A DNA stretch of 64,000 bases. It comes from Cunninghamia lanceolata. Taxonomy: Eukaryota; Streptophyta; Pinopsida; Cupressales; Cupressaceae. Below, in pieces: positions 1 through 10,249 of this stretch. The stretch spans positions 930,001-994,000 of the forward strand of contig BSBN01001687.1 in the NCBI GenBank assembly GCA_027924645.1. Reading direction: 5' to 3'. Below the pieces are notes generated by a model. That model saw only the letters and a program-made list of their open reading frames with translations, had not been told where the DNA came from and did no database searches. Made by a program: the position numbers and the translations under genes. Positions within the stretch are counted from its first letter, which is position 1, and each line of letters opens with the position of its first letter.

Positions 1-960
1 TCGTACTTGGACCGTATGCATCACATGCCTCATGCAATCATCCCACCATACTCACTCATCCTGCATGCATGCAATGGGGTCTTATGTTTGCACTTTGCAT
101 GCCTTTGCTTCCGGACGCCGCGGATAGGTTAAAAATAGACAATATTCCATCTGGTGTCCGGGAAAACTCGTGAGTACCTATTTAATTTAATTTAATTTCC
201 GGCGAGGGTTTCTGGTTTTTTTTTGCTTTGAATTTTGGTGTTTTGCGACTTCAAATGTTAGCCTAGCTATGTAGGACGAGCGAAATGGCCGCCGGAGATG
301 GCAGAATCTGTTTCGTTTGGTCATCTACCGTCTGCAAATTGTTTTTGCAGACGATTGGTCAAGTTTATGGGGTTTCGAGCTTTAATGGCATGGAATAGAG
401 GCCGATAATGTAAAAAACTGTTAAAACTTTCAGGTTTTTCGTGTTGTTGCGTGTCTGTACGCAGATTTTCCCAGGCGATTCTGTGGATTCATGATTTGTC
501 GGCGCTTTTATTTTGTTAAAACGGCGGGTAATGGCTGAAGCCGTGCTTAGTTTTGCTAAATGCGGATATACAGTGGTTTCAGCGGCGGATTTGGATTGTA
601 TGAGACTTGTTTCGCAGTAATTTATTTTTGCTGGAAGTATTTAATGCTGTTAAGCAGTCAAATCTGTTTATTATTAGATGAGCTTTGACTGCTATTGGAA
701 TCTGCGTCCGCCATGTCTATCGCCGCACGCCTTTCCTTTTTCCCGTCCTTGATTGGCGAACTCTGCGTACGTACTTATTTTTAGACAGCTTGTTCTCCGT
801 GAATATTAAAGCTGAAGTGCTTATTTAATTATTAGCATGTTATTTCATGCACGCAAATTTTTTTTTTCCGCTGGAAAATTGAATACAACTTTGTTTTTTG
901 GAAGCATCCTGTCGGAACAGCGAAAGTTTTGCAGCTGCAGTCTGCAAGCCTGCAGAGAGG

Positions 961-1000
961 TATCAATTTAAGATTTATAATATCAATTTAAGATTTATAA
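961..1000. repeat. Exact tandem duplication, 20 bp x 2
   Basis: Positions 961-980 and 981-1000 are identical 20-base AT-rich units placed head to tail. It looks like a simple slippage duplication. Confidence 0.9.
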
Positions 1001-1965
1001 ATACAATTATTTTTTGAGTTTTCCTATGCATTCTTGGCCGTTTCGTTTGTAGCGTTTGTCTGTTTGCTTGTTCTGGCCAACTACTGGCGGTTTATACTGT
1101 GTTCAGAACTGAGAAAATTATGAGAACGGAAGATTCATTTTAATTACTCTAAAAAGCTATAGAACTGCTAACCAGGTTCGACATAATCATTGCTTTTTCG
1201 CGTTAAAAGAATCAGTTCCCTATTAGATCAGAAACCTCGAAACGCCACTCAGAACTGATAAATTTGTGCAAGAAAACATAAATTTTAACGTTGACTGGAT
1301 AATTTGAAGAGCCAGGGCGTTTCGACCTTCTGAATTTCAGACCTCATCCCGTTTTCTTGAAAAACCGTTAAAGAAGACAATTTTTTTCTCCTCTTAACAC
1401 TCAATTTCATCGAAAACGAGCCTACACATTATAAATTTTCCCTCGCTCTCTTTTTTAAAGAATTTAAATTTAAGGCAAAGAAATTTGTAGTACTAGTTTA
1501 TAGCAAACATTTCACAAAAGTTAATTGGAATCACTAGATTATAAATCCTCCATTAGACTGGCGTACAAATTGACGGAAAAATATAAGAATTCTTCATTAA
1601 ATTTAGTGGAAATCACTTGAAATCAGAAGTTCACTAAAATATTGTAGGAATCATTTGAAGTTTTAAAATAATGTAGGGATGAGATGAAATTTACATTTTT
1701 CACTGAATTTTCTTGAAATTGCCTGCCAATGCTCCATTAGATTTTGTTGAAACCACATAAAATGATAATTTCTCTATTAAAATATTCGTTGTCTTCGCCT
1801 AGTTTTAAATTTATTTGAAATATATCAGAACAGCTTTGAAGCCACTTGTACTTGAATGAAACATATTGAAACCTTTTATTTCTGCTTTCTTTAAATATAA
1901 TTAAATATTTTTCATAATTCTCTGTCACGTGGACAAAACAAAACACTTCGGAAATAGTTAAAGTT

Positions 1966-2053
1966 TAGCCTGTCAACCGGTTTTTGGGACACTGCTATAA
2001 ACAGTGTATGTGTACTATGGTTTTCTTGGGCAAAGGTTCGAACCCGGGTCTCT
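1966..2053 (+). mobile_element. Possible tRNA-derived SINE remnant
   Basis: A perfect pol III B-box word, GGTTCGAACCC, lies at 2035-2045. About 69 bases upstream at 1966-1980 there is an A-box-like stretch starting TAGCC and ending CCGG. The spacing is longer than in a tRNA, and no flanking duplication or tail was found. A chance match or a remnant in the other orientation is possible. Confidence 0.3.
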
Positions 2054-3053
2054 GTCGTTTCTAGAAAGTATAACATTGATCCAATAAAATATGGAAAATA
2101 TCGACGGTACAAGTTCACAGGATACTGTAATGAAGATATTAAATGAATGTAAGGATAACACTAGGCAATGAAATAAAATGGAATAAATGGCGACCATACC
2201 ATCCCTGACCTCTTTCTGAATTTATATTTATCTGTGCAATTTTTAAAACTCTCACGCCTTTTCATGATATTTACAAGTAGGCTATCACTTTATAAAATTA
2301 TTTTTACCATATTGAGTTTTAAATTTGTTTTAATCTCTCAATAAAAGTTATTCTACCAATAATTTACTGCCCCATCGATACCTTTATCTGCAAAGCATTT
2401 CTTGCAGAGTTTGCCATGTGAAGCTGAAGCTCTTTTCTTGTCTATTAAATTAGAAACAAATTAATTGAGTTTTCTTGTGTTTATCAACATTTACCTTGAT
2501 TGAGGCAAGAAATTGAGTTGATTATTTCCAATTCACTTAAATAAGACAAGGGCATGAGACATGGTTTTGAGTTTTAAGGAAGTCGATGCACTTTTTAGGT
2601 GTATAATTTAAAAAATAAATTAATTGAGATTCCTTTGTTTATCAAAATTTCCCTCAATCGAGGCAAGACATTGATTTGGTCCAAAATTAGATTCATTTAC
2701 CTTTAAACAAAGGGCATGCTTCCCATTTTCCTTAGTTCAAAGGAAATAAGACAAGGATATGTGACATGATTTTTTGTTTTAATGTTTTCAAAATCCAAGT
2801 ATGAAAGAGATATTAATATTTTTATTTTTCCGGGAGGGGGTTTGGAGGTTGAAGCCATGCTAGTTATTAGAGTAAGTTCATTCTTTTTGGGAGTGGTATG
2901 TTGTGGGTGTTTATAGGTTCATGCCCACAACTAGGTCAAATAGAAAGAAGATCTTACTTTTGCAAAGAGATATAGAATCCTATAAGTGAAAAAGAGATGT
3001 GAATCATGGAAAAAGAAGGAGATTATGCAGATGTTGAAGCAAGATTCTAAAGG

Positions 3054-3760
3054 ATGGAGAATGCCATTGGAAACCTTTCTCAATCAATGAAGACTTTGAA
3101 AGATCTAATGGATATGCTCATGAAGAGATTGGATGGTGACAAGCCTAATTCTAATGAAGGAAAGTCTTCAAAGGATGACAAGAGTCTTCTAAACAAGCCT
3201 TTGTTCAAGGTTAAGGCCAAGATTAAGATACCCCTATTCAAAGGTGATGTGGATGTAGAGAAACGTAACAAATGGATCACTCAACTTGAGGTATATTTTA
3301 GAATGCTCACTTTCACTTTGGATTAAGAGATCTCATTTGCTAGACTAAGGTTGGCAAAACATGCTTTATCTTGGTTTCAAAGTCTCTTATATTCTATGGC
3401 TATGAAAAGACTTTTATAAGTTCTTAAAAGTATTTTAAACAATTAATTAGGAAGTATTTATATCCAATATATCATAAAGAAAAACTGAATGGTACTTTTA
3501 TAAGTTCTTAAAAGTATTTTGAACAATTAATTAGGAAGTATTTCTATCTAGTATATCATAAAAGAAAAAATGAATGGTAATTTTGATAGCAAAAGTAATT
3601 TCAAAGTGTACAAGAATACATTAGTGAATTCCATAGAAGGGCTATAGAAATGGGTAAAGATGTGTTAGATGAAGAGGTACTAATAAAATATATAGGGATT
3701 TTTCATAATCATCTTTGTACACCATATTACTTTCTAAACTAGTTGAAATAGATGAAGCAT
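3054..3760 (+). pseudogene. Degraded Ty3/gypsy-type gag fragment
   Basis: The 90-codon ORF at 3054-3326 holds the start of a retrotransposon gag domain (IKIPLFKGDVDV, then NKWITQLEVYF). After the stop at 3324 the same frame continues with SFARLRLAKHALSWFQSL, a typical gag core. Further gag-like text (EFHRRAIEMGKDVLDEEVL) follows near 3625-3690 after an internal duplication. No zinc knuckle, protease or polymerase follows. The fragment is on the plus strand, opposite to element A to its right, so it belongs to a different and older insertion. Confidence 0.65.
3410..3577. repeat. 84 bp tandem duplication inside the gag fragment
   Basis: Positions 3410-3493 are repeated with few mismatches at 3494-3577. 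Both copies begin ACTTTTATAAGTTCTTAAAA. The duplication interrupts the gag reading frame and must postdate loss of function. Confidence 0.85.
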
Positions 3761-3812
3761 GCTCACATACTCACTAACTTGAGATAGATGTCCATTCTTC
3801 TTCTTCCAAGTC

Positions 3813-3905
3813 TAGCTAACCTGTAGATCTGATCACAAACTCATGAAATTTCCTCAAAGATTCATTAGTAAAAGGGAAGTGGGTCCCACCGGGCATGCCA
3901 AAATA
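3813..3905 (-). mobile_element. Element A leader fragment with primer site, left of the 3' LTR
   Basis: This stretch matches the sequence just left of A's other LTR (37313-37402), that is, PBS plus the start of the internal region read on the minus strand. The PBS-like word is at 3883-3900 (minus strand TGGCATGCCCGGTGGGAC). Its presence beside A's 3' LTR means a further A internal region once continued leftwards, as in an LTR-internal-LTR-internal tandem. Similarity stops abruptly at about 3813. Confidence 0.7.
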
Positions 3906-4263
3906 TGTATGCAGAAATATAGAATTGAAGTGAAGGAACAATATGCATCAAAGTGCCTATTTCATTTTCAACATAACTCAAGAGCTAAAGTAATGAAATA
4001 GAAATAACAAACAATATTACCCTAATACCTCCTTGTTGCAATGAAAATGATAGATATGCTCCAATGATATTTTATAATGATGTTGATATGTTGGTTGCTC
4101 GGATTGACATCATAACTTTACATTCAAATTGTGGATGATTATGGCATGGTTGATGTTTTATAGATAGCTGGATAATAGGATGAAGGGCTAGGATTAAGAG
4201 GTGCAATGGATGATTGAGATTAAGAGGTGAAAATAGATGGCTAAGATTAAGAGGTGCAATATG
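3906..4263 (-). mobile_element. Element A 3' LTR, part 1 (cut by element D)
   Basis: It aligns with 37403-37760 of the right LTR, including the short words TAAGAGGTG repeated near 4195-4260. It ends with ATATG (4259-4263), the left copy of D's target site duplication. The uninterrupted site is preserved in the right LTR near 37757-37761. Confidence 0.85.
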
Positions 4264-5271
4264 TGTAAGGGTAAAAATGGGAATAATCAAATGAATAATA
4301 AAAACCCAAACATCAATGAAATATGAAGATAAGAGGAGATTTAAAGTAAAGAAGAGAGATACTCACAACCTTTTCCCTTTCAACTTCCATTGTTCGCCTT
4401 TTCTTTCTTGATCTTTCGGTGATGAAGATGGACCTTAGGAAGCTTGCTTCCTTGCTTCGATTCTTCAAGATGACAAGGAGAAGTGGCTTTGATACTTTAA
4501 AGATGAGCTTCAACACATTATGAAATGGATGGATGATGAAGTGATGATAGTGGTGGTGCCAATGGCGTGCTATGGTTTCTATAGCATAAGTTTACTCAGA
4601 GGATGGATATGAAAAATATAAGAAGAGGGTTGTATTTATAGAGTTGTGTGAGAGGAGATCAATAGTTGAGAAGAAATAAAGAGATCAACGAAGGAGTATG
4701 TTTGAGAGAACGTGTGCAAATAGAAGAAGGCCATGTGTCATTCAAAAAGAAGCTTTGTTGAGTTAACTGCTTTCTTGATAAGGATGAGTTTTTACTTTCT
4801 TAAATTAGAATATATTTTTCCAATTTGAGAGCAAAGTTGTTTTAACTCAGCTTTTGCTTTTGTATGACAAGAGGAATTTATTTTTAGAAGATATTGAAGA
4901 TTTTTTAGAAGATAAGAAAGCATAATTAAATAAATAAATTATTTATTTACTTGTAGATAAATTAGAGGAATAAATAAAATATTTAAATATATTTTATTTT
5001 TTGGAGATTTAATTTAAATAAATTTGCATTTTAATTAAATTTAGAAGAATGGATGATTTAATTAAATAATTAAAATTATTTAATTATTTAGAAGAATAAA
5101 GTTGATGTAAATGAAATTAATTAATTAAATAAATGTAATTTATTTAATTAATGGGAGGAAGTGAATCAAATAAATAAATAAATAAATTTATTTATTGATA
5201 GAGGAATATGAAGATGAAATAAATATTTAAAATATTTATTTAAGTAGTCATGTCATTTTTAGGTGTATACA
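4264..5271 (-). mobile_element. Element D 3' LTR
   Basis: 1008 bp, aligned along its length with 24764-25790. The minus strand has a TATA-like word (CTATAAATAC) at 4632-4641. The half next to the polypurine tract (U3) consists of AT-only hairpins separated by purine-rich spacers. Confidence 0.9.
4920..5247. repeat. Array of AT-only hairpins in D's 3' LTR
   Basis: Successive perfect or near-perfect inverted repeats made only of A and T, such as arms TTAATTAAATAATT (about 5056-5069) and ATTAATTAAATAAAT (about 5121-5135). They are separated by purine-rich spacers such as GAAGAATGGATG. At least five hairpins occur in about 330 bases. The 5' LTR copy is at 25435-25762. Confidence 0.85.
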
Positions 5272-5287
5272 TTTTGCCCCTCTTTGA
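5272..5287 (-). promoter_or_regulatory. Element D polypurine tract
   Basis: On the minus strand this reads TCAAAGAGGGGCAAAA, immediately before the LTR start TGTATACACC. It is identical in form to that of element A. Confidence 0.85.
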
Positions 5288-5549
5288 TGCAATATGTTTT
5301 ATCACGTTGTTTCAAAGAATAAGAATTTTTGACAATGACACGTGCCCCAGTTTGCCTCTGGTACAAGTTTAACGACATGATGCCCCTTTGGGAGATTGGA
5401 CGGGAAGAAGGCAGAAGAAGTGAGACGGACAATCTCATGAAGAAGAAGGTGGAAGAACAGGTTAGGGTGGAGAAAAACAGGACATGGTTTAGAGAAACAG
5501 ATATGGGAAGTAGTCATAGTTGCCACACAGTCAGCTATGGTTCACTTGC

Positions 5550-5558
5550 TATATATAG
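5550..5558 (+). promoter_or_regulatory. TATA box of D's antisense gene
   Basis: TATATATAG on the plus strand, about 80 bases before the first ATG of the putative antisense transcript and 174 bases before its splice donor. It points opposite to the element's own transcription. Confidence 0.55.
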
Positions 5559-5631
5559 GAGCTGGGTCCACAAGTCCTATTCATTTGCACACTTGTCCTT
5601 AGTTGATTGGTCTTTGAGAGCTTAGGAGAGT

Positions 5632-5731
5632 ATGGCAGCTAGAGCAGTCGACAGAGAGATGGATATTCCGCACGAGGAGCACCAGTTTGAGCGAGTCACG
5701 GTTCGATCGGCCAGCTGAGGCAGGACCACCG
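5632..5731 (+). pseudogene. Antisense gene of D, putative exon 1
   Basis: It begins with the first ATG after the TATA box and ends at a good donor, CCG/GTATGT at 5732. The frame that joins exon 2 in phase reads DRPAEAGPP before the donor and is open over the last 30 codons, but it lacks a visible ATG; the ATG at 5632 is in another frame and meets a stop at about 5716. So either an indel has shifted the start or the real start is elsewhere. Exon assignment rests on splice signals only. Confidence 0.4.
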
Positions 5732-6285
5732 GTATGTAGTTCGTCAAAACTTGCTAAAAGTCATTTATTAGGTCAATAAATGCCTTAGAAAAAAAACTAG
5801 GACAGATGCGCCGAACTGCCATTCGGCACATATATGCTCTGAAATGGCACATATGTTGCTAAGCTGCGCATATAAGAGATCTTATGGTGATAGTTTGGCA
5901 CATATAGGCTGTGAATTGGCGCATTCATTAGGGAACGACGCATGTGACACTAGAAGCGACGCATATGCTATAATGACGCATACACGTCAAGGATTGGCGC
6001 ATTCACAGTGAAGTGGCACATATGGTATGGATCGGCGCATTTGCCACCTGGATCGACGCATTTGCACTAAAAAAATTAGTTGACTTAACAAAATTAACTC
6101 AATTGGCACCTTGATCGATGCGCCAATTGATAAGCGATCTCTGAGATTGCCGAGAATCTAGTCAAGAGATGATATGTTGTTTTGATTAATTTGATGTGTT
6201 AAGTCAATGATAGGATAGTTTGATTGCTTTGAGTAGGTTTGCTTGGATATAGATTTCTTTGACGCTATGCTTTGCTTGGTTGCAG
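5732..6285 (+). other. Putative intron of D's antisense gene
   Basis: The donor GTATGT at 5732 and the acceptor TTGCTTGGTTGCAG ending at 6285 bound a 554 bp segment. It has no coding potential but carries the word array at 5825-6060. Protein similarity of the PMD type starts right after the acceptor. Confidence 0.5.
5825..6060 (+). repeat. GGCGCA word array inside the antisense intron
   Basis: Words of the form GGCGCA, GGCACA, GACGCA and TGCGCA start at 5825, 5846, 5865, 5897, 5918, 5937, 5958, 5975, 5996, 6015, 6034 and 6055. Steps are 21, 19, 32, 21, 19, 21, 17, 21, 19, 19, 21. Sequence between the words is not conserved. These are the reverse complement of the words in D's leader. Confidence 0.9.
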
Positions 6286-8203
6286 GAGGATATCCAAGAT
6301 ACCCTGATGTCACGAGAGAAGTTCCCTTTGCTATTATTGCAGCGGTACATGCTGACAGAGATTGACCGCGAGGCTCTTGGGGCAATGGGTTTGCATTATG
6401 TTTGCTTCATGCTTGAGGTTCGCGTGAACTGTGGGATGCTGACTGTAGTGGTGGAGTGATTCCACAATGAGGATGGGACATTCCATCTACCGACGGGGGA
6501 GATGGTGATTACCTTAGAGGATGTGCACGGGATTCTGCACCTCTCTATTTAGGGAGAGTTGGTCGAGTATGAGTCACAGCGTGATGCTGGATTGGCTGAG
6601 TGCAGATGGGTGTTCGATGACCCAGAGTTGGCTGAGTAGGTGATTTTGTGGCAGGACATTCATGACTACTATGACTACTTCCTGGGGATAGTGGCAGGAC
6701 TGATCGGTGGCATAGTATGCCCCGATAGGAGGTCACATGGGTTTCCGATTGGCTGGGGGAGGGTGTTAGAGAGCATGATCACCGACAGGACTCGGTATGC
6801 ATGGGGTGTGTACGTGCTAGCACACTTATACAGAGATATGCACCAAGTAGTGTATCATTGAGGAGCCAGTTTGTCAGCAGGGGTGTCCCTCTTACAATTT
6901 TGGTTGTGGGAGCACATAGCTATCACACAGCCGATATGTCTTTTTCATAGGTAGAGGGGTGAGCCCTACAGTTATGGCTATGCAGGCGTGATTTCCCAGC
7001 ACAAGCTAGGAAAGCTTGAGTATTGGAAACACGTGTTTGATAACATGGATCTAGTTCTCTGGCGCCCATACCTAGACTGCGAGGTATGGGATGATGAGGC
7101 GGACGAACTTCCGTATTGCTTCCAGATTCGGTGGCTCATTGGCAGGACGAGATACATATTAGAGAGGCAAATTATGAGCAGGGTACAAAGGCAGTTTGGC
7201 CGAGTACAGGGTAGGCCATAGGGGCAGGCACATTTCGCGAGGACCCATGCAGAGAGATACAAGTGGGGTCTTGTGGCATCATACGAGGAGGCTTTAGTAG
7301 ACTTTCGACAGATTCCTTATGCAGCTTGGCTGATGAGGAGGGATATAGTGGATGTAGGCATGACACCAGATTATGAGGAGTGGTTTGCTGCTCATCCATT
7401 TCCTAGGTATTCAGGACCTGAAGAGTTGGCTCCTTGTATAGACAAGGAGGATTCAGATGATGAGGGTGGAGCTGGCAGGAGGAGGGGAGGACAAAGTAGG
7501 GGGAGAGGAGGTTAGGGGGATGATGGAGGAGGAGGAGATGGAGGAGGAGGTGGTAGACCCAGACAGAGGAGGAGGTCCGGGAAGGGACCTTCAGGTCAGC
7601 AGGCAGTTGCGCAGCTGCAGGACAGGTGCAGGCACAACAGGTGGCACCACAGAGGTAGATGTCGCCGCCACAGCAGGTGGCTCAGCAACAGGTACAGGGG
7701 CAGGTGCCAGCCTAGCAGGCTCTGTAGCCTTACTTACAACATTAGGCTATTGTGACACTACAGGGTCAGATTAGGTAGCTAAGGGCCCATCTGAGAGCAG
7801 CCGAGTCTCGAAGAGATGCAGATGCAGGATGGATATCAGAGATATCCACAGAGAGAGACGCAGCCTTGCTAGCGTGCGGACGATGAGAGTAGAGAGAGAT
7901 GCAGCCGTGGTAGCTATGGGTACAGATGATACTTCTAGCTTTCTGGTTTCACAGGTGCAGTAGGCACATACACAATTGGCCCAAGTTCAGAGCGAGCTTG
8001 CCAGAGCGCAGGTTCAGGTTCAGTATTACAGAGGTTTATACCATGGGGCAGTGTTAGCAGATCAATGTGTGCCAAGCTTCAGGAGCCAATTTGTGGCATC
8101 TCAGAGGGCAGGTGGGTCTCGATCTGTAGGATCAGTGAGGGGCCCCCAGCAGTCAGAGGGAGATAGAGGAGAGTGCAGTGCAGGGAGCAGTGCTCCACGA
8201 TAG
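6286..8203 (+). pseudogene. Antisense plant mobile domain (PMD) gene of element D
   Basis: One frame runs from 6286 to 7515 and reads as a plant mobile domain of the aminotransferase-like family (EALGAMGLHYVCFM; LPTGEMVITLEDV at about 6487-6525; GWGRVLESMITDRTRYAWG; GKLEYWKHVFDN). PMDs are found in plant host proteins of the MAIL/MAIN type and in transposable elements. The frame carries seven stops (6457, 6550, 6637, 6859, 6952, 7219, 7513), each explainable by a C-to-T change. The domain is followed by an Asp/Glu stretch, a Gly/Arg-rich stretch and, in another frame at 7976-8203, a Gln-rich helical tail. It lies antisense to gag-pol between integrase and the 3' LTR. A nucleic-acid-related or silencing-related role is inference. 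Confidence 0.8.
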
Positions 8204-10249
8204 TAGGGTTAGCCAGACCTGGACACTTGTACCATTTTTTGATTTGATTGTACACATTTTTTATGGCTGAGATAGCCTGTATATATATTATTATTTTTCC
8301 CTGAGACATGTATCCCCATCTTGTTGTACTTTGTATACACTTTATGATATGACTCTGAGAGACAGACAGATATTGTGAGATGTTGTACATTTGGACACAG
8401 TTTTATGGTTATATGATGATGTTGTTATTGGTGTTCTATATGCACATGTTCTATGGTTATATGTTATGGATGCACTCTAACTTATGATGTTTTGTATATA
8501 CGATGCATACTAGATGAATTTGTAGGATGATTTGATATGCAAATGCAAATGTGACATGTTATGGATATGACTATGCAGCTCATATATGTAGTTTATCTAT
8601 GTTTTTGATTTTTGATATGATATATGGATGCAAATGTATGTAGATGACCTAATGCACTTGTTATGTATGCAAATGATTTAATCATGTGAATGACTATCTC
8701 ATGTGATATGATATGCTATCTATGCTATGTTTTTGATATGTCCAAATGTACTCAATCGACACAGAGATAATATAGATATGTGGAAGAGAAGAGATGAAGA
8801 AATGAGGCTTTCGTTTGATATGTTGCAGGATTTTCTTATTGCATGGTTGATATGGATTGCTAGATATGGGATGGATGTGGATTGTCATCTTGATATTTGC
8901 AAGGCTTTTGCTTTCATCATTGGGCACTTTTTGTTTCTTTTCTCTTTTTGAAATGTTGTAAGAAAATACAAGCATCTAAGTATAATTAAATCGAGATGAC
9001 CTGAGTATTCCTTACATGGATTTTGATATGGCAAGTTGATACAAGGATCTAGTCAAACTTGAATCTAGATGACCTGAGTACCTCTTGTGTTTCAACAGAC
9101 AAGGATTGCCCCTTTTCATGTTTAGACCTCTGAAGTCCTCGATGATCTTTTGCTGATCATGTTGTCAGACAAAAGTCGTCACATTACTAAAGTCTAATCC
9201 ACAAACAACAGACAAAGAAAATGATTATGCCCCCATCATAGCATCTCTATCTTTTGGCATCCTTGAGTAGCATAGGAAGACATAATGACAAAAATCCAAG
9301 ACTTTATTAAGTTAACCTGTTCACAAAAACATTCTTGCATTAGATGTGTCTTTTTGCCATAATTGATATAGAATTGGTTTGAGTGTTTCGGTATGGTGCT
9401 CTGCTTTGGACAGGTTGATGTTTTGCATCAAGATTTTTTTTTTGGGAAGCTTGTTTTGCTACGCTGGCTTGTCTAGTGAAAGGTATCACAATCCTTTATT
9501 GGTATCCTCTTAGAACATGTGGCACTCAAGAATCCAAATCCGTAACCAGGGTGAGGAGTTGCCCCCAGTTTAGACAAAGGATTGACTTATTATGGGCAAT
9601 AGGACAAACAGACATGGGGAGACGGACCCTAAGGGACTGACCTAGTGCCTCGGGGGCTCATTGCTAAATGGCCTTGCCTACGTGATGACGTAGAGGCAAC
9701 ATAGTTCAAGGTGAACCTAATGGACCTATGACCTAGGCGATGGCAAAGATGCAGAAATGGTATGGACAATAGGACATACGACACTCAAAGGAATGGAGAG
9801 GAAAGAAACGGAGTGGAGTAGAGCAGAGCTTCGGGGGCGCATTGAGAATGGCCTTGCCTATGTGATAGCTCAGAGGTGACGTAGTTCGACAATGGTTCAA
9901 AGGACTAGTTCAAGATGAATGATATGATGGACACAAGAGACATGAGGTCACAACAGATGAAGGAAGTGGTTTGTCGCAGATAGCGCCTATTTACCAGGTT
10001 TTCACCACTTGCTTTTATTTGCACGGAAGCTAAAAAGTACACACGACACTTGTTTGCCAGGTTTTCATCATGGTACCTATCCCAGGCCCCTGTTTACTAG
10101 GTTTTCCCCAGAGGACAATTTTTTTGTTACTTTTTCTATTTTTTTGATTTTTTTGCTACTTTTTCTATTTTTTTGATTTTTTTGCTTGTTTTTTTATCAC
10201 TTTTTCAATTTTTTTGGATTTTTTTCAGGACTCCCTTGCATTGGGGTTT
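8204..10249 (-). other. Element D region between antisense gene and integrase
   Basis: No supported gene. Positions 8400-8900 are rich in ATGATATG-like words. Positions 9960-10110 contain three short repeats around CCAGGTTTTCA(C/T)CA. Positions 10118-10230 are a T-rich tract with a repeated CTACTTTTTCTATTTTTTT word. On the minus strand this would be the 3' untranslated part of the gag-pol transcript and may hold its polyadenylation signals. Confidence 0.5.

Larger units (their letters stand above)
1..3050. other. Left-edge sequence with no recognisable gene
   Basis: AT-rich sequence with many stop codons in all frames; the short ORFs present have no recognisable domain and I treat them as chance. 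The first 700 bases are less AT-rich and contain a good splice-donor-like sequence (CTC/GTGAGT near 169-175), so this could be the leader and first intron of a gene starting to the left, but nothing confirms it. Positions 2820-3050 lead into a degraded gag-like sequence. Confidence 0.4.

Noticed and set aside
5329..5625. 98-codon plus-strand ORF before the antisense gene
   Set aside because: It spans the TATA box and promoter region, has no family signature, and its composition is not coding-like.
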